From: Monodelphis domestica
Taxonomy: Eukaryota; Chordata; Mammalia; Didelphimorphia; Didelphidae
Length of the DNA stretch: 64,000 bases
Assembly: GCF_027887165.1 (NCBI RefSeq)
Contig: NC_077228.1
Span: 212,401,635 to 212,465,634, forward strand
Direction: 5' to 3'
Shown in pieces: positions 49,901 to 57,487 of the stretch (position 1 is the stretch's first letter; every line of letters begins with the position of its first letter). The translations under genes and the position numbers were made by a program. Under the pieces are notes generated by a model, which saw only the letters and a list, made by a program, of their open reading frames with translations, did not search any database and was not told the DNA's origin.

Positions 49901-52096
49901 ACTTACCACTTTGTTGACATCCAGAGCAAGCTGAGAACTTGCCCCATCCAGATAAGTCAGCGGTGAAGTCAGTGGCTGTCCTGGAGTGGGCAGGGTTGGT
50001 TTCTGGGAAGGAGGATGTATTAGTAGCTAGGTATGGTGGTACTAAAGTGAAAACAATCTGAATCAAAGCAAAGGGGAAGAGTCACACAGCATGAGAAAGG
50101 GGCTTATAATTTGATTCAACTTGGCAAACATTTGTGCTATTCGCCAGGCATGTGCCTGTGTGGCACTGGAGATACAAATATAAAAACCAATATAGTCAGG
50201 GCAGCTAGGTGGTTAAATGTCAGGCCTGGAGTTGGGAGAAACCTGGGTTCAAGTCCGGCCTCAGACACTTCCCAGCTGTGTGACCCTGGGCAAGTCATCT
50301 AACCCCCATTGCATAGCCCTTATCGCTCTTCTGCCTTGGAGCCAATACACAGAATTGATTCTAAATTGAAAGGTAAGGGTTATTTTTAAAAGCATAAAAA
50401 GGGGGGAAAGTAAATAAAATGTGATTGAGGGGAAGGTTGGGAAGGAAGCACTAATCATTGAAGGGGACCAGAGCTGGCACTGGAACTGCGTCTGGAAGGG
50501 AGCTAGGGGTTAGAGTGTTGGTGAATCAGGGAGATAACCAAAGGCAGGAGAATGTTGGGAGAGCAGCAAGAAACTGGTGTTCTTGGAACGGACAGAAGGT
50601 GATAAAGCCATTGAGGCCAATGGACAGGGAAGAGGAGAGGCAAGATGGTAGCAAACAATACCTGAAAGTTTTTGGAGATGAAGCTGGAAAAGGGGAATTT
50701 ATCAATGTCAGGGGGCAGAGCCAGTGTGTCTTGAGCTGAGACTTCTGGGGGCAAGGTTTCTGTGATGCTCTCGGTCATAACATGCTGACAACCTAGGTAC
50801 ACCCCAGAACTGTTAGGCCAGGCGTGGGAGACCCCTGATAGCTCCCCCTCTCTCCTTCCTGCTTCTTCCTGTTCCCAAGATCTTCCTTCAGCCCTTTACC
50901 ACCAAAGCAAAGTCATTCATTACAACGACACATCATTGCAATGACAGCTGGGGAAGGCAGGACCACACAAAGCGGGCAGGGGAGGGGGACAGACAGGCAC
51001 AGGGCAGGTGAGAGCAGTAGCCAAATGGGCTAAGAGGCCCCAGATCCTGCACAGACACCCAGTGAAGAGAAGTGAATACCTCAGACTGTATGAAGTACCA
51101 GTTCTCGTTCCCACCCCCTACCCTTTTTAAAAAAGTATTTTTAGAGGCATCTCAGTGACTCATTGGATTGCTAGGATTGGAAACAGGAGGTCCTGGGTTC
51201 AAATCTAGTCTCAAACACTTCCTAGCTGTGTGACCCTGGGCAAGTCACTTAGCTCCAGTTGCTTAGCCTTTACTGCTTTTCTGCCTTGGAACCAACACAT
51301 AAAATCAATTCCAATAAGATAAGGTTTTTAAAAAAAGTATTTAAAATTTTTATTGATGCCTTTTGTTTTTTATATCATAGCTATAGTTATCCCCACCCCA
51401 TCACCATCAGTGTGTATCTTCTTTTGTAACATTTAAGCAAAACCAACCAACAAAATGACTTTGTCTGACTACAGTGTATGCCATATTCAATATCTAGCAG
51501 TCTCCCAGCTTTCCAATGAAAGGAAAGGGTATTTGGGACTCACCTTCAGCTTTCTTCAGCAGAGCAGATAGCTCAGCTGGGATCTCAAGTCGCCCCAACT
51601 CCTGTGCGAAAAGGGGAGCAATTTACCCAAGCATTAGGAAGCCGGAGGATGACACACCTTAACCTCTTGCTTCCTGGAATCAACTGAGTCCCCATCAAAA
51701 TGTAGGAGAGGGATCGTTGAGCTGAGGTTTAATAGGAACACAGAAACTGTAGGAACCAGCAATCCTACAGTCTGAACCCTGCTGTGCCAGCGGGACTGCC
51801 TAGAAATCCCTGGCAAAGAGTAAGCAAGGGGGACACTGAAAGGATGAAAAGGGTGCAGTCCTCTGGGTCTCCTCTGCTTGGGCCTTCAGCACTGTCCTTG
51901 CCCCAAACTGAACACATCTCAAGAGGCAGAACTCCCTAGATGGGCAGCTCACCACAATGATGTCTGGAGAAGGCAGTGCTTAACTGGGAAGCCTCCCCAC
52001 CTCCATTTACTCTTTGCCACCTACCATTCTCGAATTGGCTGTCCTTCGCTCTTCACCTGGTAATTGGTTTTTGTGCCAGCCTGACCAGGACCTGAG
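24301..52096 (-). CDS. MYO15B: Unconventional myosin XVB tail (42 coding exons, partial at 5' end)
   Basis: Exons on the minus strand, 5' to 3': 52096-52025, 51601-51544, 50792-50662, 50002-49907, 49029-48794, 48536-48358, 47990-47918, 45779-45618, 45511-45408, 45167-45091, 44676-44592, 44047-43940, 43308-43205, 42881-42618, 42392-42311, 42038-41934, 39734-39524, 39420-39330, 39069-38862, 37890-37778, 37355-37296, 35763-35688, 35237-35119, 34579-34461, 34343-34202, 30676-30565, 29594-29428, 28671-28523, 28302-28242, 28076-28016, 27761-27691, 27462-27389, 27291-27176, 27054-26960, 26833-26756, 26672-26531, 26176-26031, 25853-25732, 25514-25381, 25012-24879, 24661-24527, 24360-24301. They total 4932 bases (1643 residues plus stop) and every junction is in phase. 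Domain order MyTH4, split FERM, SH3, MyTH4, FERM matches class XV myosins; position beside RECQL5 gives MYO15B rather than MYO15A. Motor and IQ exons were not found in the window. Confidence 0.9.
26276..26434. mobile_element. hAT MITE (159 bp) in MYO15B intron
   Basis: CCGTGGTGGTGAACC left end and GGTTCACCATCATTT right end, same family as 1138-1732 but internally deleted. Flanks CTCTAGAA (26268-26275) and ATCTAGAA (26435-26442) again mark an nTCTAGAn target. Confidence 0.78.
26960..28671 (-). CDS. MYO15B: MYO15B exons for the second MyTH4 domain
   Basis: Seven exons: 28671-28523, 28302-28242, 28076-28016, 27761-27691, 27462-27389, 27291-27176, 27054-26960. Recognisable pieces are T-Y-T-M-W-E-Y-A-L, the F-M-G-D motif, [36 protein letters not shown] and [14 protein letters not shown] at the end. 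This is a complete MyTH4 (about residues 1150-1327 of the window protein). Confidence 0.92.
28848..28985 (+). repeat. L2/MIR-type ancient repeat
   Basis: TTATTGAGCAACTACCTGGCACCGTGCCAGGTTC and GGAGCATACAGTCTAG are the core of a widespread mammalian/monotreme L2-derived repeat. A partner copy is at about 31015-31130. Confidence 0.6.
29428..30676 (-). CDS. MYO15B: MYO15B exons for the SH3 domain
   Basis: Exons 30676-30565 and 29594-29428 encode an SH3 fold at roughly residues 1026-1090 of the window protein. Seen: Y-V-I-A-L-R-S-Y (RT strand), L-S-F-H-Y-G-D-I-I (SH3 ALYDY-distal element), then [19 protein letters not shown], the canonical SH3 end. Residues after it are a Lys/Arg/Ser linker. Between the previous exon and this one the 3.5-kb intron 30677-34201 holds only repeats. 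Confidence 0.9.
29803..30020 (+). repeat. tRNA-headed SINE with RTE-like tail
   Basis: TGGGCAGCTTAGTGGTATAGC head; tail GGGTCATGAAGAGACAGACACAACTGAAACAACTGAA. Confidence 0.82.
30046..30365. repeat. Reversed SINE followed by MIR-type fragment
   Basis: 30046-30237 is a minus-orientation ~200-bp SINE. 30248-30365 (TAGTGCTTTAAGGTTTGCAAAGTGCTTTACA) is an old MIR/THER-type core. Confidence 0.8.
30405..30530 (+). repeat. LINE-1 3'-end fragment
   Basis: GGGAGGGAGAAAATCTGAATCC to an A-rich tail; lies just outside the SH3 exon 30565-30676. Confidence 0.55.
31015..32010 (+). repeat. Repeat cluster: L2-type, two RTE-tailed SINEs, CR1-type
   Basis: 31015-31130 is an L2-type fragment (TAAGTGCCTACTGTGTGC). 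31367-31571 and 31787-32010 are tRNA-headed, RTE-tailed SINEs ending in CAACAACAAC and GAACAACA. 31600-31785 (GGCCATCTAGTTTATCCAC, GCTTAAAGACCTCC) is like the 3' end of CR1/L3 LINEs. All lie in one MYO15B intron. Confidence 0.72.
32038..32231. mobile_element. hAT MITE (194 bp)
   Basis: CAGTGATGGTGAACCTTTT left end and AGGTTTGCCAACAG right end; internal GGCACATGTGCC matches the element at 1138. No clear duplication of the target is left. Confidence 0.65.
32843..33434. mobile_element. DNA-transposon relic containing two nested SINEs
   Basis: Outer ends CAGGGTTTCTTAACT and TTAAGAACTTCTG look like inverted termini of an old hAT-like MITE. Inside are a plus SINE fragment at about 32990-33110 and a minus SINE at about 33139-33332. 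The second is flanked by TGAATTATGATTT on both sides, its target duplication. Confidence 0.65.
33455..33685 (+). repeat. tRNA-headed SINE with RTE-like tail
   Basis: Head TTGGGTAGCACCACTGGG, tail GAAAACCTCAAGTGGGGTCATAGACTTAACAAAAAGG. Confidence 0.78.
33848..34190 (-). repeat. LINE-1 3' UTR fragment
   Basis: TTTTTCCATGATTCCATGATTCATGTT is shared with the L1 fragment at 8480. It stops just before the MYO15B exon 34202-34343. Confidence 0.65.
34202..37890 (-). CDS. MYO15B: MYO15B exons for F2-F3 lobes of the first FERM
   Basis: Exons 37890-37778, 37355-37296, 35763-35688, 35237-35119, 34579-34461, 34343-34202. They encode [11 protein letters not shown], the [20 protein letters not shown] segment characteristic of class XV tails, an [10 protein letters not shown] helix, a [15 protein letters not shown] motif, a PH-like core ([13 protein letters not shown]) and the terminal helix [12 protein letters not shown] that runs into SH3. 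A short version of the first exon (acceptor 37885) is possible. Its donor abuts a SINE. Confidence 0.87.
35472..35645 (-). repeat. tRNA-derived marsupial SINE
   Basis: Oligo-T plus AATCCTTACC start, end at CCACCCAACTGCCCCC, 40 bases from a MYO15B exon. Confidence 0.85.
36293..36809 (-). repeat. Two reversed SINEs in tandem
   Basis: 36293-36511 is the ~200-bp type; 36570-36809 is the RTE-tailed type (ACTGTTGTTCAGTGGTTTCATCC start, CACCACCTACCTGCCC end). Confidence 0.85.
37465..37773 (-). repeat. (CTTC)n microsatellite fused to the tail of a reversed SINE
   Basis: About 14 CTTC units (37465-37520) pass through a pyrimidine tract into the SINE at 37582. On the minus strand this is a SINE whose A-rich tail has grown into a GAAG repeat. 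The other end (37773) abuts the splice donor of the MYO15B exon ending at 37778. Confidence 0.85.
37968..38505. repeat. SINE cluster
   Basis: 37968-38195 is a tRNA-headed element with a MIR-like tail (plus). 38238-38298 is a reversed RTE-type tail fragment. 38299-38505 is a reversed ~200-bp SINE inserted in it. Confidence 0.78.
38862..45167 (-). CDS. MYO15B: MYO15B exons for the Pro/Gln/Met-rich insert splitting the first FERM
   Basis: Ten exons: 45167-45091, 44676-44592, 44047-43940, 43308-43205, 42881-42618, 42392-42311, 42038-41934, 39734-39524, 39420-39330, 39069-38862. The protein is low-complexity: a conserved [10 protein letters not shown] element, a Y-P-G-M-M-Q-M-P methionine/proline run, QQQ and QQA tracts, a highly charged [13 protein letters not shown] stretch, an [12 protein letters not shown] motif and a proline-rich end. 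A similar long insert is known in MYO15A, so this is a family trait. The charged exon continues [12 protein letters not shown], a MYO15 hallmark. The last exon is open in all three frames because of its composition; phase with both neighbours selects the proline-rich frame. Confidence 0.83.
39771..39957 (+). repeat. tRNA-derived marsupial SINE
   Basis: GGGGAGCAGCTGGGTGGTCCAG head, oligo-A tail, between the exons at 39734 and 41934. Confidence 0.88.
40095..41135 (+). mobile_element. 5'-truncated LINE-1 (ORF2 C-terminus and 3' UTR)
   Basis: Shares long runs with the L1 at 62.1-63 kb: GGTTTTGTACAAACAAAGCC, GGAGGGGATGTGGCAAAGTTGG, GGAACAACCTCCAGGAAGTG. It lies in a MYO15B intron in the antisense direction. 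Broken by frame changes. Confidence 0.88.
41394..41600 (-). repeat. Reversed SINE with (CAA)n at its tail
   Basis: ACAACAACAACAACAAC precedes the reversed tail, so the A-tail evolved into a TTG/CAA repeat. Confidence 0.82.
41750..41920 (+). repeat. MIR/L2-type relic
   Basis: GGGGACCTTAGACATTATCATGTCCAAC and AAAAGAGGAAACCAAGGTTCAAAG are typical of this class. It ends within about 15 bases of an exon. A similar relic is at about 43020-43110. Confidence 0.5.
43330..43735. repeat. MIR-type relic followed by reversed SINE
   Basis: 43330-43560 contains GACTTTACATACCTATCTCATCTGATCCT and GATAAGGAAAGTGAGGC. 43562-43735 is a reversed ~200-bp SINE. Confidence 0.75.
44770..44912 (-). repeat. Partial RTE-tailed SINE
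   Basis: TCAACTCTTCATGACCCCATTTGGGGTTTTCTTGGC; the tRNA-like half is missing. Confidence 0.75.
45408..48536 (-). CDS. MYO15B: MYO15B exons for end of MyTH4-1 and F1 lobe of the first FERM
   Basis: Exons 48536-48358, 47990-47918, 45779-45618 and 45511-45408. They encode the MyTH4 end ([10 protein letters not shown], then an amphipathic helix with [10 protein letters not shown]), the FERM F1 start with a Y-P-P-T-Q-L-E-W motif, then [21 protein letters not shown] and a [27 protein letters not shown] segment typical of MYO15. The last exon begins a proline-rich tract. The introns contain MIR and SINE copies plus two CA microsatellites. Confidence 0.87.
45884..46474. repeat. MIR-type relic and reversed RTE-tailed SINE
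   Basis: 45884-46118 (AGCACTTTAAAGTTCACAGAGC) is MIR-like. 46208-46474 is a full RTE-tailed SINE reversed, with an oligo-T insertion. Confidence 0.75.
46484..46519. repeat. (CA)n microsatellite
   Basis: About 17 CA units, directly after the SINE ending at 46474. Confidence 0.95.
46873..47045 (-). repeat. (CA)n microsatellite fused to a truncated reversed SINE
   Basis: About 28 CA units (46873-46928) run straight into the reversed SINE tail CCTTTACTTTCCATCTTAG. The SINE has an internal deletion between GACAGAAG and ATTTGAACC. Confidence 0.88.
47225..47365 (+). repeat. SINE with internal deletion
   Basis: GGGACGGTTAGGCAGACACTT lacks the B-box region; the 3' body and tail are present. Confidence 0.75.
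48794..52096 (-). CDS. MYO15B: MYO15B exons for post-IQ linker and first MyTH4 domain
   Basis: Five exons: 52096-52025, 51601-51544, 50792-50662, 50002-49907, 49029-48794. The first two give a basic linker and the [11 protein letters not shown] motif that follows the lever arm in class XV myosins. The third contains the MyTH4 opening [10 protein letters not shown]. The fifth carries the MyTH4 core, including [12 protein letters not shown] and [14 protein letters not shown]. MyTH4 spans roughly residues 70-225 of the window's protein. MyTH4 domains bind microtubules and cargo next to FERM. The acceptor at 50793 (CCTAG) was chosen because it is the one that keeps phase and preserves an [15 protein letters not shown] stretch. 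Confidence 0.88.
49080..49735 (+). repeat. MIR-tailed SINE, MIR relic and nested SINE
   Basis: 49080-49317 is a tRNA-headed element with a MIR-like tail (GTGCCTGGCGCATAGTAAGTGC). A MIR relic at about 49325-49735 is split by a plus SINE at 49473-49675. AATGGAGGTG flanks that insertion on both sides. Confidence 0.78.
50196..50390 (+). repeat. tRNA-derived marsupial SINE
   Basis: GGGCAGCTAGGTGGTTAAATG head, A-rich tail. Confidence 0.88.
51145..51335 (+). repeat. tRNA-derived marsupial SINE
   Basis: Between MYO15B exons 50792 and 51544; contains TCCTGGGTTCAAATCTAGTC and the CTGTGTGACCCTGGGCAAGT core. Confidence 0.88.
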
Positions 52097-52726
52097 CTGT
52101 GGAGAGAAGAATATGTCCAGGAAGTGGGAGAAGTGTTAGAGAATCCACCAGGGAGGGACCTCATTAGACATTTGAGGATTTCCAGTGGCCCAGAAAAGTG
52201 CCCGGTGCTGCCAGCTGCTTCCTGTTCCTGATGTTGGGGATTACTATAAGCCGGGAGAGGAACAAGTATGGCTAAAATGATAGCTACGGGTAACCCTCTT
52301 GTTTGGCCACAGTGCCCCTCGTCCCAAGAGTTCCTACCTATTTCCAGCTCTTGTGTGTTGTGTCTTAGCTCCAGAGGTGGAGAAGAAAAATCTACAGGGG
52401 ACAAAGTCTAGCTAGGGAAGGGTAATGGGCGGAGTGGGGTTAGAGCTGTGGCTCCTGGACTTTGAGATGCTTTATAGCTCTGAAGGCGGTGTCACCAGGT
52501 AAGAGATGGGACTAGGAGGAGTCAAGGGCTAGATGTGGGAGAGAGATAAGGGGGTGCTTTGCACCAATACACAGTGGGAGATAAGAAAACTAAGCTTGAG
52601 GGGAAATCTCAGCATATGAGTGACAGCTAGCTGAGCTGAAGAGTATTTCCCTAGGAACACAGCAGAAAGATCTGGGCATCAGAGTGTGCCCACCATCTCC
52701 CTTCATTTTCTCTAGATCTGGCTTAC

Positions 52727-52766
52727 CTTGTGCCAGCGTACCCTGTTTTGGGAAAGATGTGAAGAG
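52727..52766 (-). other. Orphan exon-like segment upstream of MYO15B tail
   Basis: On the minus strand a 40-base block lies between a pyrimidine-rich acceptor (TCTGCCAG) and a donor AAG|GTAAGC. In one frame it ends phase 0, compatible with the next MYO15B exon, and reads N-R-V-R-W-H-K. That could be part of a degenerate IQ/lever-arm exon, but it is too short to identify. Confidence 0.25.
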
Positions 52767-53063
52767 CTGGCAGACAGAGTAGACAGAGAAACAATGTCTT
52801 AATGGCTCACACACATGCTCTGGTACCTGATCAGGGTTCACGGGCACTGACAAAGCCTTTACAAACATGAATAACTGAGATCTCTTGAACCCCTGATATG
52901 GATCTTCGTTATCATAGGTCATGTCCAGAGCTAGAAGAAACCTTTGAGGCCTTCTAGTCCCATCTCCTCATTATAGAGATGAGGAAACTGGGACCCAGTG
53001 AGTTTAAGTGACCTACTGACTTGCTTCAAACTCTTCCCACAACTCTATCTCAAATTCTATTAC

Positions 53064-53131
53064 CTGATATCATAACAGAGTCATGACACCGGGCAACATT
53101 GTGCCCAGCCACCTCTAAGACATAATGCTTC
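53064..53131 (-). other. Second orphan exon-like segment
   Basis: Sixty-eight bases on the minus strand between a TCTCTCCTCTAG acceptor and a CAG|GTAATA donor, open in one frame (K-H-Y-V-L-E-V-A-G-H-N-V-A). I recognise no family. It may belong to MYO15B upstream coding sequence, to a 5' UTR, or to nothing. Confidence 0.2.
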
Positions 53132-53689
53132 CTAGAGGAGAGAGCCAATTATCTTATCTTTCTCATCACTGTGTCCTATCCCTTATCTCTAGAGAATAGG
53201 GTTGAAGTGATGCCAAGAGGCACAAGATATCCCAAGTTAAGGGACCTACTTTCCTCTGCATCCATTGCAATGGAGTTCCAAGACCCAGCCCCGGTGAGAC
53301 CAGATATTCCTGTTGAAGTGAACCTAAAATTCCAAAACTTGGGACAACATTCAGGGCAAGAAATAGAAGTGTCAGTAAGAGATGCAGGCACAAAGACTTT
53401 GGTGCCAGGGAAGCAGCATGTATGCCTGCCACTGGGTTCTGCTCTATTCCAGCTGCTACCAACCCCTTACCTGAAGCAATCTCTATAGTTGATGTGGGGG
53501 CAGGATGTAAAGGGAGAGAGAGGTCTCAGAGCAGCCGTTCACATCATGGCTCCCCTGCTCTTAGCGCTTTCTCTCCACACCACAGATGATATAATCAGCT
53601 TCTTTGATTGACCAAATGATCTGTCTCATGGTTCAACTTTTCGTATACTTTCAGACGCTCCTCTATTTCCCCTATTCCTTCCTTTCTTT

Positions 53690-54175
53690 CTCTTTTCTCC
53701 CTCCCTCCTTCCTTCTCTCTCTCTTCTTCCTTCTTTTCTTCCTACTTTTCTCTTTCTCCTTTCCTCCTTCCTTCCCTCTCTTTCCTTCCTTCCTTCCTTC
53801 CTTCCTTCCTTCCTTCCTTCCTTCCTTCCTTCCTTCCTTCCTTCCTTCCTTCCTTCCTTCCTTCCTTCCTTCCTCCCTTCCTTCCTTCCTCCCTTCCTCC
53901 CTCCCTTCCTTCCTCCCTTCCTCACTCCCTCCCTTCCTTCCTTCCTTCCTTCCTTCCTTCCTTCCTTCCTTCCTTCCTTCCTTCCTTCCTTCCTTCCTTC
54001 CTTCCTTCCTTCCTTCCTTCCTTCCTTCCTTCCTTTCTTCCTTCCTTCCTTCCTTCCTCCCTCCCTCCTTTCCTTCCTTCCTCCCTTCTTTCCTTGCTTC
54101 CTTCCTTCCTCTTTTTCTCTTTCTCCTTCCCTCCCTCCCTCCTTCCCTCTCTCTCTTTTCTTTCTTCCTTCCTTC
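53690..54175. repeat. Long (CTTC)n microsatellite and polypyrimidine tract
   Basis: Nearly 500 bases of C/T with long pure CTTC runs (about 53783-54055) interrupted by CTCC units. The open frames of about 200 codons on both strands (Ser-Phe-Leu-Pro or Arg-Lys-Glu-Gly repeats) are translations of the repeat and not genes. Confidence 0.97.
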
Positions 54176-54372
54176 CTGAAATCCTTACCTTCTGTTTTGG
54201 AATCAATACTAAGTATTGGCTCCAAGGCAGAAGAGTAGTAAAGGCTAGGCAATTGAGATTAAGTGACTTGCTAAGAGTCACACAGCTAGGAAATATCTGA
54301 GGCCAGATTTGGCCCCAGGTTCTCTTAACTGCAGTTCTAGCTCTCTATCCATTGTGCCTCCTAGCTGATCCA
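54176..54372 (-). repeat. Reversed SINE fused to the (CTTC)n array
   Basis: The array ends in CCTGAAATCCTTACCTTCTG, the reversed tail of a ~200-bp SINE. Same arrangement as at 37465-37773. Confidence 0.85.
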
Positions 54373-54898
54373 ATGTGGTCTTTTTCAAACTACCCACCAT
54401 TCCTATCCAGAAAGTCACTCAGGCTATTCAAACTAGTGACACATGGCACTGGGCAGAGGATGCAGAGAACCTAGACAAAGTCTGGCTCACACTGATATCC
54501 CTCTTTTCTTGAGTCCTCCCTAAACCTAGATAGGAAAAGCTAGAAAGAAAGGCAGGTGGGGGAGCTTGCACTACAAGTGTAATAAGCAACCTCCAGGATG
54601 CCCTCCTGGCATAGTTGGTGAGCTACATATCCCATTTTAGAGTGCCACATGCCTCATGTAAAAGAATTTGAGGACCTGGTATAGTTGACTGGGTAGAAGA
54701 GAGCAGGATTGGAGGAGGTGGTGTATTGAGGTAACAAGGAAAAAGTGAAGAAGACAAAGGGAAACATCATGATAAAAGAATTGTTGTTTAATCATGTTTA
54801 GTTGTGTCCAATGCTTCCCTTATGGGGTTTTCTTGATGAAAAGACTAGAGAGGAAATGGAGGCAAACACAGTTAAGTGACTTCCCCAGGGTCACACAG

Positions 54899-55644
54899 TG
54901 TAAACCTTAAAATTTCTTAGACTTATAAATGTTGGAAATTTCACCATTGGGAAATTTCATACTTGAAAAATTTCCTACTGATAGTCTATTGGACTGTGAA
55001 CCCCTTTGGCATGGGAGGGTCTTTCTCCTCCCTACCTAAGACTACTTTAGGACAGAAACCTTTTGCTGAACAATGGAAAGGGCTTTGACCTATGCTTAAG
55101 CATAGAACAGGAAGTTCTTTGAGTCATGATTGATTTTAGAATTGATACAATAGAGATACTTGGAATGACAGAACCAGGTCTTGGAAAATACAATTTCCAC
55201 CCCACTCAGTCCTAACAGGATTTAGGAAGGGCTGCAGCAAAGGATCAAGATTTAATTATTTGAGAATATGACCTTCAACAGACATGTGCAAAGCCACAGA
55301 CCTCTGGGCGGTCCTGGGTTAAGCTAGAGCCACCATTGGCACAGGGAAGACATGGACAGTGATTGGTAGATGTGAGAACTGAGGGGAGGGAACTTGGATG
55401 GTTTCCTTAAAGATAGCGGGGTCTGAGGACTAGGGAGGTTGGAGAGGTTTTGCTCTGAGAAGTTGTGCTCTGAGAAGCTTGCTCTGAAGGAAGCTGGAGG
55501 TGGAGGCCCCTGAGACTGTTTCTCCATTTTGGTCACGTGAGTGATAGGGACTGCTCTCTTTTCTTTGCCTCAGCTATCTAAGGGCTTGGGCCTTTTGGCC
55601 CAGCCTAAACAGAGGGGGTATTTAAGCCCTATTCCCTTCTCTCC

Positions 55645-55699
<55 letters not shown>

Positions 55700-55843
55700 A
55701 ATACCTTTCTTCCTCCTGTTTATAATTAAACTCCATAAAAGGTTGACTGCTGACTTGAGTTTTCATTAAGGAATTACATAGCTGAATTCCTTGGCTACCT
55801 TAAATTAATATATATCAGTCTTTTAAGTGATTTCCTTGTCACA
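54899..55843 (+). mobile_element. Solo LTR of an endogenous retrovirus, 945 bp, 4-bp TSD
   Basis: Starts TGTAAACC and ends TTGTCACA (TG...CA), flanked by ACAG on both sides (54895-54898, 55844-55847). A TATTTAAG box at about 55618 precedes a CT-rich leader and an ATTAAA signal near 55726, so transcription runs on the plus strand. No internal viral genes are present. The 4-bp duplication points to a class I (gamma-like) element. Confidence 0.78.
55650..55700. repeat. (CT)n microsatellite inside the LTR
   Basis: About 20 CT units after the TATA-like box. Confidence 0.9.
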
Positions 55844-55935
55844 ACAGATAGGAAGTGTCTGAGGTCAGATTTGAACTCAGGTCTTCCTGACTCCAGGTCC
55901 AGCACTCTATCCACTATGCCACCTAGCTGCCCATT

Positions 55936-56519
55936 TAAAGGGGTTGGGGAAGTCTAATTTCTCCCCTACAAAGGCAGAGGTGGAGGGTAGAGAAAATGAT
56001 GCCTAGCACTCATCTGAGAATGTGAGGCCTCTAGTGACACCTAGGATTGAGAGGCTTTAGCTGGCGGAGTACCTGTCCCTTAGAATAGGCTGCCTATCAG
56101 TGGGCAGCAAAAGAAAAAAAAGATTGGCACCCCATATACAGTATTCCATAATTCTGAGATCTGCTTCCCATGCCTAAACATGGACTTGACCCTTCTCCCT
56201 TAGATGCTGCTAGACCTCATGGGATGGTTCCAGAGATTCTTGCCCTATTGGGAATCATTCCTAGAAATGCCAACACCAGCATGATGCTATCCACTGTTCC
56301 TAAAGTGCCAGCAGCTCACAAAGAGCATGAGAAGTCTCTCTGTCAGAAATGTGTCCAGGAAGGAAGGAGAGTTGGGAAGAGAAGCAGCAGAAAGTAAGGG
56401 ATTCTCTTGGTTCTACCATGGTTCAAAGAAAAATGACTGATACAAGGCATGCTGTATCATGAACCTTGAACTGGCTTTGTTTGAACATCTCCACTAGATG
56501 GTCACAATTTTTGTTAAAA
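55936..56519. other. Unassigned sequence
   Basis: No gene, splice pair or repeat family recognised. A 75-codon plus frame (56170-56397) has no supporting feature. Confidence 0.5.
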
Positions 56520-57487
56520 AAATGTGTGAACTTTATTTATAATTGGTATCATATTGTTTGCCTTCTCAATGGGTGAGGGAGGGTGAGAAGGAGGGAGAGA
56601 GAATTCAGAACTCAAAAAACATTTTAATTAATGTTAAACTTGATTCATATTAAATTACCTAGGGGCAATTGGGTGGCTTAGCAGATAAAAAATGCCAGGG
56701 CTGGAGAAGGGAAGTCTTGGGTTCAAATCTATCCTCAGATACTTCCTAGCTGTGTGACCCTGGGCAAGTCACTTAACTGCAATTGCCTAGCACCTAATGT
56801 TCTTCTGTCTTGGAACAGATACTTGGAATCAATTTTTAAGACAAAAAGTACGGGTTTAAAAAAAATGAATGTTAAACATGACTAATTGCTTAGGGACAGC
56901 TAGGCAGCACAATGTATAGAATGGCAGATCTGGAGTCAAGAGAACCTAGACTCAGACTCTTTCTCGCTATGTGATCCTGAGTAAGTCACTTAACCCCAAT
57001 TGCCTGACCTTTGCTCTTCTGTCTTAGAGTTGTTACCAGGAAAGCAAGTAAGGATTTTTCAAAAAATTGCTTACCATCTCAGGGAGGCAGGAGAGAGAGA
57101 ATTTAGAACTCAAATGAAAAAGAAATGTTAAAAAATTGTTTTTATATGCAATTCAGGAAAAATATTAAAATGAATGTTAAAATAAATTATCTTTTTTAAA
57201 ATTGTGAACTTGCAAGAGATATTACAGTGAGGATACAGGGAGGGCATCAATGAATTCTCCACCTCCAACTTTCCTGATCAACCTAGGAGTTAAAAAATCT
57301 TTTTTTCATGAAATATATAGATCGAGTGTTAGGACTGGAGTTAGGAGGTCCTGGGTTCAAATCTAATTTTAGACACCTCCTAGGTGACCCTGGGCAAATC
57401 ACTTAATCCCAGTTGTCTAGCCCTTACAGCTCTTATGCCTTGGAGTAATACTTAGTATTGATTCTAAAATAAAAGCTAAGGATTTAG
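56520..57487 (+). repeat. Repeat cluster: LINE tails and three SINEs
   Basis: LINE-1 3'-end pieces at about 56520-56650 and 57062-57200 (GGAGGGAGAGAGAATTCAGAACTC). SINEs at 56663-56862, 56892-57058 and 57305-57487, all plus. Confidence 0.78.

Larger units (their letters stand above)
54780..55935 (-). repeat. RTE-tailed SINE split by a solo LTR
   Basis: 54780-54898 ends at GGGTCACACAG and the rest resumes at ATAGGAAGTGTCTGAGG (from 55848) to CCACCTAGCTGCCC. The pieces form one reversed SINE with the LTR between them. Confidence 0.82.

Noticed and set aside
53171..53488. 105-codon plus-strand frame with protein-like text
   Set aside because: No donor/acceptor context or family found and the minus strand is open too; not enough to call a gene.
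53604..54252. Open frames of about 190-208 codons on both strands
   Set aside because: They are translations of the CTTC microsatellite into S-F-L-P or R-K-E-G repeats, open only because the repeat lacks stops.
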